From NCBI GenBank assembly GCA_900539255.1, contig UQBJ01000005.1, positions 1-64,000 of the forward strand: a DNA stretch of 64,000 nucleotides, in the 5' to 3' direction. Every line of letters begins with the position of its first letter. Position 1 is the stretch's first letter. Under the pieces are notes generated by a model, which saw only the letters and a list, made by a program, of their open reading frames with translations, did no database searches and had not been told where the DNA came from. Positions 24,666 to 32,708 of the stretch are shown here, piece after piece. A program made the translations under genes and the position numbers. The stretch is from an uncultured Campylobacter sp. (GTDB lineage: Bacteria > Campylobacterota > Campylobacteria > Campylobacterales > Campylobacteraceae).

Positions 24666-26833
24666 TGGCAAAACGAAAGATACTTGATTTAGTCGCGCCC
24701 ATCGCGCCTTATCTTGCGCCCTTAATCGCGCCTATTGTGAAGGCAAAAAGCCTTGCTGTGGTAGGCTTTTTGATTTGTATTTTAGGCGTCATCATCGTGC
24801 CTTTGCCGCCGATGGTTTTGGACTTTTTTTTAGCGGTGAGCTTGGCTATTTCGGTGCTTGTCATTTTGATTTCTATTTATATCCCAAAGCCTACGGATTT
24901 GACGACTTTTCCTACGCTTTTGCTTGTCATCACGCTTTTTAGGCTTTCTTTAAATGTCGCTACCACGCGTATGATTCTCACAAACGGACCCCAAGAAGCC
25001 ACACAACCTGGGGCTGTAAGCCACATAATCCGCGCTTTTGGCGACTTTGTGGTAGGCGGAAATTTAGTTATCGGTATAGTGGTTTTTTGCATACTTGTGC
25101 TTATCAACTTTATGGTAGTTACTAAGGGTTCAACCCGCGTGAGCGAAGTAAAGGCGCGCTTTGAGCTTGATGCGATGCCGGGCAAGCAAATGGCGATAGA
25201 TGCTGATTTAAACGCTGGACTCATCGATGAAAACACCGCGAAAAAAAGGCGCGAAGAAATCATCTCTGATTCGAGCTTTTATGGAGCTATGGACGGCTCG
25301 TCTAAATTCATCAAAGGCGATGCGATTGCGGGTATTATCATCACGCTTGTCAATATCATCGGCGGAATTTTAATCGGCTATTTTCAGCACGATATGAGTT
25401 TAGGCTCAGCGGCAAACACTTTCACGCTTTTAACCATAGGCGATGGGCTTGTGTCGCAAATCCCCGGGCTTATCACTTCTGTGGCGATGGCTATCATCAT
25501 CACGCGCGCAAACAAAGATGAAGAAAATTTCGCTGAGGGCAGCTTAAATCAGCTTTTGGGCGAGTATCGCACGCTTTTAATCGTGGGCTTTATCTTGTTT
25601 ATCTTTGCTTTGGTGCCGGGCTTGCCGACCTTTTCGCTTGGCTTTATCGCCTTTGTTTTTTTGACACTTGGCTTTATCATCAAGCAGGCAAAAGAAGGCA
25701 AACTCAATGTAAATGTCATCAAAAAGCCAGATGCCACGCCAGCAAGCGCCCCAGCGCCTAGAAAAAGCGAAGAAGACATTGTCAAAGAAGAACAAAGCCG
25801 CATAGATGACATTTTGAAAATCGAAATTTTAGAGTTGGAGCTAGGATATGGGCTGATTCGCCTTGCGGAAAAAGAGCTTACCGAGCGCATTCGCTCTATG
25901 CGGCGCAGCATAGCGCAGGCTTTGGGCTTTTTGATGCCTAAAATTCGCATTAGAGACAACTTACAATTAAAGCCAAATGAGTATAATTTCAAGCTCAAAG
26001 GCGTTGTCGTGGCGAGTGCTGAAATTTACCCCGACAAATACCTAGCGATGGATAGTGGCTTTATCACGGAGGAAATTGACGGCATAGCTACCAAAGAACC
26101 AGCCTTTAACTCAGATGCCCTTTGGATAGATGCCAACCAAAAAGATGACGCCACGCTTAAAGGCTACATAGTTATCGACCCTGCAAGTGTCATCTCCACG
26201 CATATGAGCGAGCTTATCAAGGCTCACGCTAGCGAGCTGCTCACACGCCAAGAAGTGCAAGTGCTGCTTGATAAGGTGCAAAAAGACTATCCTGTCATTG
26301 TCGAGGACTGCTTGAAAGTAACGAGCATAGGGCTTATCCAAAAGGTGCTTAAAAGTTTGCTTAAAGACCAAATTCCTATCAAAGATATGCTAACCATACT
26401 TGAAGCCCTTACCGATGTGGCTGAGATAAGCAAGAGTTTTGATGCGGTTATGGAGCATACTCGTGCCGCACTTGCCCGTGTCATCACAAATTTATATGTC
26501 GATGAAAAGGGAAATTTAAGCATTTATCTTTTAGACACAGCCGCATCGGCGAAACTTTTGGAGCTTTTGCAGTTTGACAACCAAAAAGGCGAGTATCGCT
26601 TACTCATCAATGTCAATCAAACAGAAGCCCTTATCAATGCCTTTAAAGCCGAGCTTGCAAATGTCTCAAACACGCGCATAAAGCCTTTTATCCTTTGTGT
26701 TGAGCCGAGTTTGCGTAAGGTGCTGGCTAAAATTTGCTCTGATTTTGGTATAAAAATCATCGTGTTAAGTTTCGCAGAAATCGCTGAAAACACAAATTTT
26801 GAAACAGAAGGTGTCATAAAGGTGGATTTATAA
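24665..26833 (+). CDS. flhA: Flagellar export-gate protein FlhA
   Basis: 722 residues. About eight N-terminal membrane helices (to about residue 310) contain the FHIPEP signature region PKPTDLTTFPTLLLVITLFR and RVSEVKARFELDAMPGKQMA. A linker and a large cytoplasmic domain that docks export chaperones and substrates follow. It is the central proton-coupled component of the flagellar type III secretion gate. The ATG at 24665 overlaps the Rrf2 stop. The final TAA overlaps the next ATG. Confidence 0.97.
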   Translation: MAKRKILDLVAPIAPYLAPLIAPIVKAKSLAVVGFLICILGVIIVPLPPMVLDFFLAVSLAISVLVILISIYIPKPTDLTTFPTLLLVITLFRLSLNVATTRMILTNGPQEATQPGAVSHIIRAFGDFVVGGNLVIGIVVFCILVLINFMVVTKGSTRVSEVKARFELDAMPGKQMAIDADLNAGLIDENTAKKRREEIISDSSFYGAMDGSSKFIKGDAIAGIIITLVNIIGGILIGYFQHDMSLGSAANTFTLLTIGDGLVSQIPGLITSVAMAIIITRANKDEENFAEGSLNQLLGEYRTLLIVGFILFIFALVPGLPTFSLGFIAFVFLTLGFIIKQAKEGKLNVNVIKKPDATPASAPAPRKSEEDIVKEEQSRIDDILKIEILELELGYGLIRLAEKELTERIRSMRRSIAQALGFLMPKIRIRDNLQLKPNEYNFKLKGVVVASAEIYPDKYLAMDSGFITEEIDGIATKEPAFNSDALWIDANQKDDATLKGYIVIDPASVISTHMSELIKAHASELLTRQEVQVLLDKVQKDYPVIVEDCLKVTSIGLIQKVLKSLLKDQIPIKDMLTILEALTDVAEISKSFDAVMEHTRAALARVITNLYVDEKGNLSIYLLDTAASAKLLELLQFDNQKGEYRLLINVNQTEALINAFKAELANVSNTRIKPFILCVEPSLRKVLAKICSDFGIKIIVLSFAEIAENTNFETEGVIKVDL

Positions 26834-27870
26834 TGAAAATTTATCATCTTTCGCACACGGATTTAGACGGCTATGCTTGTCAATTTGTGGTGAATTTTTA
26901 CTTTAAAAATGTCGTGTTTTTTAACTCCAACTATGGGCGTGAAATCAGCGATACCTTTGCGATGATACTTTCGCGCATTGAAAAGGATTTAACGCTCAAT
27001 CCAAACGAGAAATTTTTGGTTTTAATTAGCGATTTAAATTTAAATTTAGCGCAATGCGAGGACTTTGAAAAAGCCTTGCAAGGCAAAAATGCTAAACTCT
27101 TGCTGCTTGACCATCATCAAAGTGGCTTGGAGTGTTCGCAAAAGTATGAGTGGTATTTTTTAGACAATGCAAGGTGCGCTGCTAAAATCGTGTATGAATT
27201 TTTTGCGCGAATTTGCGGGGAAAATGAGCCTTTGGCGCGTTTTATCGCTGTGGTGAATGCTGTTGATATTTGGCTTAAAGATGATGAGAATTTCGAGCTT
27301 GGCAAGGTGTGTTTGATGATGATTGCGACTGCAAAAGAGATAAACCGCGTTATGTTTGTGGAGCAAAATACGCGATATATGTTTTTTTTGTTGCAAAAGG
27401 CTATGGATTTTGTGGGCGTTGAGTTTGGTAATGTAGCACTTGATGACGCACTGCACGGCTTTAAAAAAGAATTTTTTGGCTCAAAGCGCGATACTTTGGG
27501 CAATCTCATAGCTGATTATATGGTAGAGCTTTTAAGCGAGCAAAAAGAGCGTTTCGAGCTTGACTACAAGGGACATAGGGGAATTCTTACGCATAATATC
27601 GGTAGCACTTCGGTGATAGGTAATGATTTTTTGCTGAAAAACCCTGAATTTGACTTTTTCATCGACATAAGCTCACGCAAATCATTGAGTTTTCGGGCAA
27701 ATGGCAAGCTTGATGTGAGCCAAATGGCGCAAAAGCTCGTAGGTGGCGGCGGGCATAAAAACGCAAGTGGAGGGCTTTTTGTTGGCTTTAAGGACAGCAG
27801 TGATTATTTTATTGTAAAGGCACAAGTTGAAGATTTGATTAAAAGTAAAGAAATGGGGGTGCAAAAATGA
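26833..27870 (+). CDS. DHH/DHHA1-family phosphoesterase
   Basis: 345 residues with the metal-binding motifs SHTDLDGYACQ, LISDLNL and LLLDHHQSG (DHH), and a C-terminal DHHA1 domain ending GGGGHKNASGG. Relatives include nanoRNases/pAp phosphatases and RecJ. The size and layout suggest an NrnA/NrnB-type oligoribonuclease or a cyclic-dinucleotide phosphodiesterase; the substrate is undetermined. It is coupled on both sides: TAATG with flhA and ATGA with the next gene. Confidence 0.85.
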   Translation: MKIYHLSHTDLDGYACQFVVNFYFKNVVFFNSNYGREISDTFAMILSRIEKDLTLNPNEKFLVLISDLNLNLAQCEDFEKALQGKNAKLLLLDHHQSGLECSQKYEWYFLDNARCAAKIVYEFFARICGENEPLARFIAVVNAVDIWLKDDENFELGKVCLMMIATAKEINRVMFVEQNTRYMFFLLQKAMDFVGVEFGNVALDDALHGFKKEFFGSKRDTLGNLIADYMVELLSEQKERFELDYKGHRGILTHNIGSTSVIGNDFLLKNPEFDFFIDISSRKSLSFRANGKLDVSQMAQKLVGGGGHKNASGGLFVGFKDSSDYFIVKAQVEDLIKSKEMGVQK

Positions 27871-28088
27871 ATGAAGATTTGCAGGATTTGCAGTATGAGT
27901 TAAGCGTGGTTTTGGAGGCTATGCTACTTTATGCGGGCGTAGCGCGCCAAAGGCTTGAAGAGGCTGTGGAGGCTTACATAGAGTGCATCGACAAGGTGCT
28001 TGAAAACTCAGACAAAGAGGGCGTTGATGAGATTTTAGCTGTGGTTGAGTATCTAAAAACGCACAACAAAGAGCTTTTCAAGGCGTAA
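27867..28088 (+). CDS. Small acidic helical protein (Cj0880c-like)
   Basis: 73 residues, predicted all-helical and acidic (MNEDLQDLQYELSVVLEAML, then VDEILAVVEYLKTHNKELFK), no membrane segment. The start overlaps the stop of the DHH gene. The order flhA-DHH-this gene matches the one I remember from C. jejuni (Cj0882c-Cj0881c-Cj0880c), so it is conserved, perhaps as a partner of the phosphoesterase. No known function. Confidence 0.75.
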   Translation: MNEDLQDLQYELSVVLEAMLLYAGVARQRLEEAVEAYIECIDKVLENSDKEGVDEILAVVEYLKTHNKELFKA

Positions 28089-28327
28089 ATTTCTTTTAAA
28101 CGGCGTTTTTGCGGACTTTGCCGCTTGTCATCAAATGAACATTTGGCGTAAAAATGGCTTTTGAGCCTTAAAAACAAGTGATTTACGCCTAAAAATTTAA
28201 AATTTAATACTCATCAAGCGTAAAAAGCCTAAAAAATGGCTTTTTGTGTCCTAAATAAGCGTTTTTTAGCCTAAAAATAGCTATTTTTGCGTTAAACAAT
28301 GGCATTTTAGCTTACAATAAAGAGCTT
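28089..28327. repeat. Hairpin-rich intergenic region
   Basis: No gene seen. The stretch is packed with GCGTAAAAA / GCCTAAAAA words and their complements. Two clear hairpins are AAAAAGCC (28222-28229) with GGCTTTTT (28238-28245), a good terminator for either strand, and the 16-bp palindrome AAAAATAGCTATTTTT (28273-28288). It separates the flhA operon from a small minus-strand gene converging on it. Confidence 0.55.
28222..28245. terminator. Bidirectional hairpin terminator
   Basis: An 8-bp stem AAAAAGCC/GGCTTTTT with an 8-base loop; the stem itself supplies T-runs on both strands. It fits the end of the flhA operon and of the converging small gene. Confidence 0.6.
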
Positions 28328-28465
28328 TTAGCCAAAAAAGCGAGCAAAAAAGCCTTTGATTTTTGCCAAAAACGACTCCCAAAAATTCGCCTTTTGACAC
28401 TGCCCCAAAGCGTCAAACACAAAAGAATTCAAATCGTTTTTCTCTTGCGCGGTAAGATTTTTCAT
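28328..28465 (-). CDS. 45-residue amphipathic small protein
   Basis: MKNLTAQEKNDLNSFVFDAL, then GQCQKANFWESFLAKIKG and FFARFFG, ending in TAA. GAAGG lies at the right distance before the ATG. The protein has a soluble front and an aromatic/basic C-terminal amphipathic helix (FWESFLAKIKGFFARFF), as seen in membrane-surface or toxin-like peptides. The gene stands alone between converging and diverging neighbours. No family recognised. Confidence 0.5.
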   Translation of the reverse strand: MKNLTAQEKNDLNSFVFDALGQCQKANFWESFLAKIKGFFARFFG

Positions 28466-28659
28466 TTTCAAACCTTCTTTCTCAAATGTAGAGCCGATTA
28501 TAGCATAAAATTTACATTTTGAGAGTGAAATTTAAATTTTTTTGAATTTTTTGCCTTTTGCTTGATGAATTTAAAAAACAAGCCCTAAAAAATCAAATTT
28601 AAGGCATAAAAATTTGCAAAATTATGTCGATATTTAGCGAAATTTGCACGGAGGCTAAA

Positions 28660-29886
28660 ATGCTTAATTTTATAAATTCTCACTCAAACTATGCTTATAC
28701 AAATGTTTCAAAAGTAAATTCAAACACAACAAATTCAGCCCTTGCAAATAGCACAAATTCAACCCAAAATTCAAATTTTGCCAAAGAAAAAAGCCAAGCC
28801 ACAAGTGAAATTTTAGGCTATGGCGTGGATAATGATGGCTTTTTCACACAGGATTTTAACGAAGCGGCAAGCATACCAAAAAGCTTTAAAATCCACGCCA
28901 AACAAATCAAATCTTTTTACGACACTTTCACAAGCTTTATACCCACGCACAACAGCATCGACATAGCCAAAACGCTAGGCAACGCCTACAAAGCCTTTGA
29001 AAGCGAAATGGGGACAAATTTACAGCAAAATTACAGCGCAGATGAATTTGCGCGTTTAAGTGCCACAAACAAGCGTTTGAGCGACAAACTGAACTCCATA
29101 AACGCCCTACAAAATGAGCTTGACAAACAAGGCTTGAAAGCCGAAAGTATCGATTTTGGAGCATTTTTAAGCCCAAACACACTCAGCCCATACACGCAAG
29201 ATGAGCGCATCGACAAAAGCGCACTTTTCGCCCTTTATATCAACAGCGATTTCATCGAGGGCGAGGTAAATATGTATGGCAAGATAATGGGGCTTGACAA
29301 AACGATGAGTAAGGCGCAGGTGCAAGAGCTGCAAAATTTCATCAACGACAACCAAATCGCTGGGCTTTTAGGCGTGGGCGCAAATCCTTCTGGCTTTGAA
29401 AATATAATGCGAGCGAGTGATTTAAGCATAGCTGAATTTAAAGAAAAATGGCTTGAATTTAAGGCGCAAGCGGAGAAAAAATTTGAGCTGACTAATGCAA
29501 ATAAAACGCAAAGCACAGGGCAAAATTCAGGCGCAAATTTACAGAATTTGAGCATAAATTTGACACAAAATGAAAACGAGCAAAACTTGGCGCAAAAACG
29601 CTCACCGATACAAGTAACGAGCAAAAGTCAAACTTACACAGACTCATACTTTGCTAAATACAAAGGCATTTTAGAGGACGCACAAAAAGAGCAAATGTTT
29701 GAAATTTTATTTGGCGTAAATTTAAGCAAGGCGGGCAAAAATGGCGTTTTAAATGGCGCGAATTTAAACAATGAAATTTCAAATAGCGGTTTTTCTGGCG
29801 CAAACGGCACGGGCTTAAACACAACTTTGATGAGCTTAAATTTAAGCAAAATTAAGCCCTTAAATAAAGTGGATATAAAGGCGTGA
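28660..29886 (+). CDS. Cj0814-like putative flagellum-dependent secreted protein
   Basis: 408 residues from the ATG at 28660, which has a strong GGAGG six bases ahead; the upstream ATG at 28624 has none. The product starts MLNFINSHSNYAYTNVSKVN, lacks a Sec signal peptide, and is rich in Asn, Ser and Thr at both ends with a helical centre. This composition and start resemble the Campylobacter family I remember as Cj0814-type, secreted through the flagellar apparatus. Function beyond secretion is unknown. Confidence 0.6.
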   Translation: MLNFINSHSNYAYTNVSKVNSNTTNSALANSTNSTQNSNFAKEKSQATSEILGYGVDNDGFFTQDFNEAASIPKSFKIHAKQIKSFYDTFTSFIPTHNSIDIAKTLGNAYKAFESEMGTNLQQNYSADEFARLSATNKRLSDKLNSINALQNELDKQGLKAESIDFGAFLSPNTLSPYTQDERIDKSALFALYINSDFIEGEVNMYGKIMGLDKTMSKAQVQELQNFINDNQIAGLLGVGANPSGFENIMRASDLSIAEFKEKWLEFKAQAEKKFELTNANKTQSTGQNSGANLQNLSINLTQNENEQNLAQKRSPIQVTSKSQTYTDSYFAKYKGILEDAQKEQMFEILFGVNLSKAGKNGVLNGANLNNEISNSGFSGANGTGLNTTLMSLNLSKIKPLNKVDIKA

Positions 29887-30178
29887 GTTTTAAAAATTTA
29901 AATTGTCGTTTGAATTTTTTGAATTTAGGCTTAAAATTAGGCTTTTAAAATGTGGATTTTGCGACTTTTGTGTCGTTGCAAATAAATGTTAGCAAGTAAT
30001 GAGACAATTTATCACAAATCATCATTGAAAGCAAATTTAAATGGTAAATTCTACTACTCATCATCGCAAGCCATTTTCACAAAAAACGGCGTGGCAATCT
30101 ATGCAAATTTGGGGTTTTGGCGGTGGAATTTTTTTGGTGTGTGGGTTTTGCTTTTGGGCAGAATTTTTGAAATGTCTG
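29887..30178. other. Intergenic stretch, no gene supported
   Basis: About 290 bases between a plus-strand gene and the convergent helicase gene. It holds CATCATCGCAAGCC at 30060 and TGTCATTGCAAAC at its end, relatives of the TCATTGC repeat near 9319. The short ORFs here lack ribosome sites and recognisable domains. Confidence 0.4.
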
Positions 30179-32200
30179 TCATTGCAAACAAATCACCTTT
30201 TCCAAAAACTCAGCCATTATAGTGCGCTCAATGCCCCCAAAATTCACGCCTACCTTGCCCTTGTGCGCGCCCACAACTCGCCCTATGCCAAAGATTTTAT
30301 GCTTTACCAAATCGCCCTTTTTAAAAGGCTCGTTTGTGCGAATATGATTGATTTCACTTAAAAAATGACTTTTTCTCAATGGTTGAAACCGTCTTACATT
30401 GCACGAGCTTAAAAAAAGTTTCTTTTTTGCCCTTGTTATCGCCACATAGGCAAGTCTTCGCCCTTCTTCAATATCACTTTCACTTGGTTCAAAAGCGTCT
30501 TCGCCACGAAACATAGGAAAGAAATTATCCTCTTCAAGTCCTATGAGAAAAACAGCGTCAAATTCAAGCCCCTTGCTCGCGTGTATGCTCATCAAATACA
30601 CGCACTCACCCTCTAAGCCATCTTGGTCGCTTTGCAAAGAAATGTCATTTAAAAGCTCGTTGATACTTGAAATTTCGCCACTATCTACTTTTTCTTTAAC
30701 ATTAGCGTAAAATTCATTGATATTTCGCACTTTATTATCATCTCCGCTAATATCACTTTTATAGAATTCTTTGAGTTTTATTTTGTTCTCAAATTCATTT
30801 AAAAGTAACTTTATATCATCAATTTGACTTAAATACTCTATCGTATTGATAAATTTTTCCATTTCATTGTCAAGTTTTGCGCTAAAAAATTTCGTTCCTT
30901 GCAGGGCGCAAAGTGTCTCAAAAAGCGGTAAATTCAGCTCTTTTGCCTTACTTTGGAGCTTTTTAAAACTCGTTTCGCCAAAGGCGCGTTTGGGTTTGTT
31001 GATGATTCGTTTTAGCGAAAAATCATCGTTGTGATTAAGCAAAAAGCGCAAATAAGCAATGATGTCTTTTATCTCAGCACGCTCATAAAAACGCATTCCG
31101 CTTAAAATTTTAAAAGGAATTCTTGCTTTCATCAACGCTTCCTCAAACGCAAGAGAAAGCGCATTTATACGATATAAAATCGCAATTTCACTAGGTCTAA
31201 TCCCACTTTGCAAGAGTTCTTTTATGTAAGAAACCACTTTCTTACTTTCTTCTTTTTCATTTTCATTTTCTAAAATTTCAATTTCATCGCCGTTTTCTTT
31301 TGTGCTGATGAGTATTTTTCCAAGCCTTTTTTTATTATGTGAGATAAGTGCATTTGCTGCTTTTAGTATAGTGTCTGTCGAGCGGTAGTTTTGTTCGAGT
31401 TTGACGAGTTTGACATTGTGAAATTGCTTTTGAAAATTTAAGATATTTTCGATTTTTGCTCCGCGCCAAGCGTAAATGCTTTGGTCATCATCGCCTACCA
31501 CAGCGATATTTTCGTGCGTGGTGCAAAGTTTTTGTAGAATTTGAAATTGCAATTCGTTCGTGTCTTGATACTCATCAACCATTATGTAGCGGTATTTTGC
31601 GCTTTGTTCTTTGGCGAAATTTTCATCAGCGTTTAAAATGTTGTATGAAAGCAAAAGCAAGTCGTCAAAATCTACATAATTGTTTTTTAATAAAGCATTT
31701 TGATAAGCTTCATAATATGTCGGTTGATTTTGTAATTTTATTTTTTCGCTTTCATTTAAGGTATTATTTTTATAATTTGAGATTTCGTTCAGTATCGTTG
31801 AAGTGCGTGTTTTATCGTATTCATACATTATAGATTTGATAATTTTCTTTTGGTCGTCCGTGTCAATCACCACAAAATCATTCTTTCGCCCAAGTCTTTC
31901 AATGTAAAGGCGCAAAAACATAAGCCCAAATTTATGAAAAGTGCAAAGCAAGGGGTTTTGCCCAGCATTGTGCGTGAGTAAATTCAAAGCCCGCGTTCTC
32001 ATCACGCTCGCGGCTTTGTTGGTGAAAGTAAGCGTGAGCGTGTTTGTCGCGGGAATGCCCACTTCATCGATGAGATAAGCAAGTCGCGTGGTGATGGTTT
32101 TGGTTTTGCCACTGCCCGCACCTGCTAAAATCAGCATAGCCCCGTCTATGTGGGCGGCTGCTTCTTGCTGAGCCTTGTTTAATCCCGCGAAAATACTCAT
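30179..32200 (-). CDS. uvrD: UvrD/PcrA/Rep-type ATP-dependent DNA helicase
   Basis: 673-residue superfamily 1A 3'-5' helicase. Motifs run in order: Walker A AGAGSGKTKTITTRLAYLI, LCTFHKFG, VDEYQDTNELQF (Walker B), VVGDDDQSIYAWRGA, LEQNYRS, SIHASKGLEFDAVFLIG and AYVAITRAKKKL. It acts in repair and replication restart. The gene symbol is by similarity; Rep or PcrA are equally possible names. Its ATG overlaps the stop of the upstream SspB-like gene (ATGA). The order matches Cj1101-Cj1100-Cj1099 of C. jejuni. Confidence 0.92.
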   Translation of the reverse strand: MSIFAGLNKAQQEAAAHIDGAMLILAGAGSGKTKTITTRLAYLIDEVGIPATNTLTLTFTNKAASVMRTRALNLLTHNAGQNPLLCTFHKFGLMFLRLYIERLGRKNDFVVIDTDDQKKIIKSIMYEYDKTRTSTILNEISNYKNNTLNESEKIKLQNQPTYYEAYQNALLKNNYVDFDDLLLLSYNILNADENFAKEQSAKYRYIMVDEYQDTNELQFQILQKLCTTHENIAVVGDDDQSIYAWRGAKIENILNFQKQFHNVKLVKLEQNYRSTDTILKAANALISHNKKRLGKILISTKENGDEIEILENENEKEESKKVVSYIKELLQSGIRPSEIAILYRINALSLAFEEALMKARIPFKILSGMRFYERAEIKDIIAYLRFLLNHNDDFSLKRIINKPKRAFGETSFKKLQSKAKELNLPLFETLCALQGTKFFSAKLDNEMEKFINTIEYLSQIDDIKLLLNEFENKIKLKEFYKSDISGDDNKVRNINEFYANVKEKVDSGEISSINELLNDISLQSDQDGLEGECVYLMSIHASKGLEFDAVFLIGLEEDNFFPMFRGEDAFEPSESDIEEGRRLAYVAITRAKKKLFLSSCNVRRFQPLRKSHFLSEINHIRTNEPFKKGDLVKHKIFGIGRVVGAHKGKVGVNFGGIERTIMAEFLEKVICLQ

Positions 32201-32634
32201 TTTTTAAGGCTGTCTTTGTTTTTGGGGTTGTTTAAAAAGATATTCATCGAATTTTGTGCGCTTTTTTTCTCGCCGCCTTGATAAAAGCTAAAATTCACAA
32301 AAATAATGTCGTTTTCAACCTGAATTTGCGTTATCGCACCCAAATCCACGCTCACAAAAGTGGCAAAGTCGTTTGGTCCAAAACCAGCGTGGAAAGTCAT
32401 CTTAAATTTATCAAGCTCAATGCTCTCAAAGGTATAACCAGCCAGCACAAATAGCACCAAAGGGTTTTTGCTCGGGTCTAAATCCTTTGGCAACTGCGGC
32501 TCATAGCTGCAAAATTTGGTATTTGCCACAATGCTAAATTCGATTTTAAGCTCCATAAGCCTTGAAATAATCTCATAACAATGCCCTTGCATAAGGCTTA
32601 TAAAGCCCTTGTCTTTAAGAATTTTTTCTATCAT
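32197..32634 (-). CDS. SspB-like small protein coupled to the helicase
   Basis: 145 residues, annotated in relatives as hypothetical. The centre reads LVLFVLAGYTFESIELD, then MTFHAGFGPNDFATFVSVDL and AITQIQVEN. This order of strands parallels the ClpX adaptor SspB (I-V-L-x-I..., ELG..., F-x-A-R-F-G-G, V-P-x-x-A-V-L-x-I-x-A-R-E-N). The match is by eye and remote. The C-terminus is Lys/Asn-rich and flexible, as in SspB, whose tail binds ClpX. The gene overlaps uvrD by four bases. Confidence 0.55.
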   Translation of the reverse strand: MIEKILKDKGFISLMQGHCYEIISRLMELKIEFSIVANTKFCSYEPQLPKDLDPSKNPLVLFVLAGYTFESIELDKFKMTFHAGFGPNDFATFVSVDLGAITQIQVENDIIFVNFSFYQGGEKKSAQNSMNIFLNNPKNKDSLKK

Positions 32635-32708
32635 TTTCGCCCCTTTTTGCCCACATATACTAGCATAAATTTTTTAACCAAACAAGCACAAAAGGCGAAT
32701 TTAAAGGC

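Noticed and set aside
29986..30361. Overlapping short frames before the helicase gene
   Set aside because: No ribosome sites, repeat-derived sequence, and the 3' part overlaps the end of uvrD.
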